Below, piece by piece: positions 63,819 to 64,000 of a stretch of DNA of 64,000 bases. The position numbers and the translations under genes were made by a program. The stretch spans positions 3,852,105-3,916,104 of the forward strand of contig JACTAT010000029.1 in assembly GCA_014526335.1 (NCBI GenBank), given 5' to 3'. Position 1 is the first letter of the stretch; each line of letters begins with the position of its first letter. The notes beneath the pieces are model-generated. The model saw only the letters and a program-made list of their open reading frames with translations. It was not told the origin of the DNA and did not search any database. Source of the stretch: Chrysaora quinquecirrha (Eukaryota; Cnidaria; Scyphozoa; Semaeostomeae; Pelagiidae).

Positions 63819-64000
63819 AAAATGAGAATCACGTGGCTAAAAAGGGGTCACATTTTTCTTGATTACACAAACTACTCTTATACGAGCTAGATACACTCAA
63901 AGTCTGCTAGGGGGTGAGTTTTTTCTTGTTAGCACGCAGTAAAAATCGAGGGACAATTGACTCCTCAAAATGGTCAAAATGGTGTATGAGATTTTTATGA
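63819..64000. other. Window edge, nothing recognised
   Basis: No exon, RNA or repeat identified in the final stretch. Confidence 0.4.

Noticed and set aside
61023..64000. MIB/HERC2 and ZZ exons of MIB1
   Set aside because: No minus-strand segment resembles these domains; they are probably outside the window.

Overview
The window reads as an animal genome, most likely an anthozoan cnidarian such as a coral or sea anemone. It is AT-rich with long repeat-filled introns, carries three conserved metazoan genes with canonical GT-AG introns, and has an intronless rhodopsin-like receptor, tRNA-derived SINEs, LINE tails and many short inverted-repeat elements of the kind common in coral genomes. The gene identities are strong because exon order, splice phases and motifs agree. 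The placement within Cnidaria is inference.

Layout. (1) 791-2369, minus: a frameshifted DDE (integrase-type) transposase. (2) 2779-12991, plus: MAPK15 (ERK7/8), lacking only its first coding exon; 13 exons join in frame to 551 codons plus stop. Its introns hold a 28S rRNA fragment, a pogo/Tigger-like MITE and a 2.3-kb 42-bp minisatellite. (3) 12992-16255: convergent intergenic space. (4) 16256-37030, minus: a complete peroxidasin gene; 15 exons join in frame to 1466 codons plus stop (signal peptide, LRRs, four Ig domains, haem peroxidase, convertase site, shortened VWC-like tail). (5) 37031-41432: intergenic space, with a 1.37-kb tandem duplication. (6) 41433-61022, minus: MIB1 (Mind bomb 1); 18 exon positions join in frame to 801 codons plus stop, and the N-terminal MIB/ZZ part lies beyond the window. 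One MIB1 intron contains a damaged rhodopsin-like GPCR on the plus strand (55677-56548) and a LINE fragment.

The three genes do not form a pathway. Peroxidasin cross-links collagen IV in basement membrane, MIB1 ubiquitinates Notch ligands, and MAPK15 is an atypical MAP kinase linked to cilia and autophagy.

The most unusual features are: a duplicated MIB1 RING exon whose two copies differ only at silent positions and cannot both be spliced in; a set of inverted-repeat elements built by repeating one short word, with a different word in each element; a MITE family whose 9-bp target duplications can be read directly, including one insertion with its empty site present elsewhere in the window; and a TDY rather than TEY activation motif in MAPK15.
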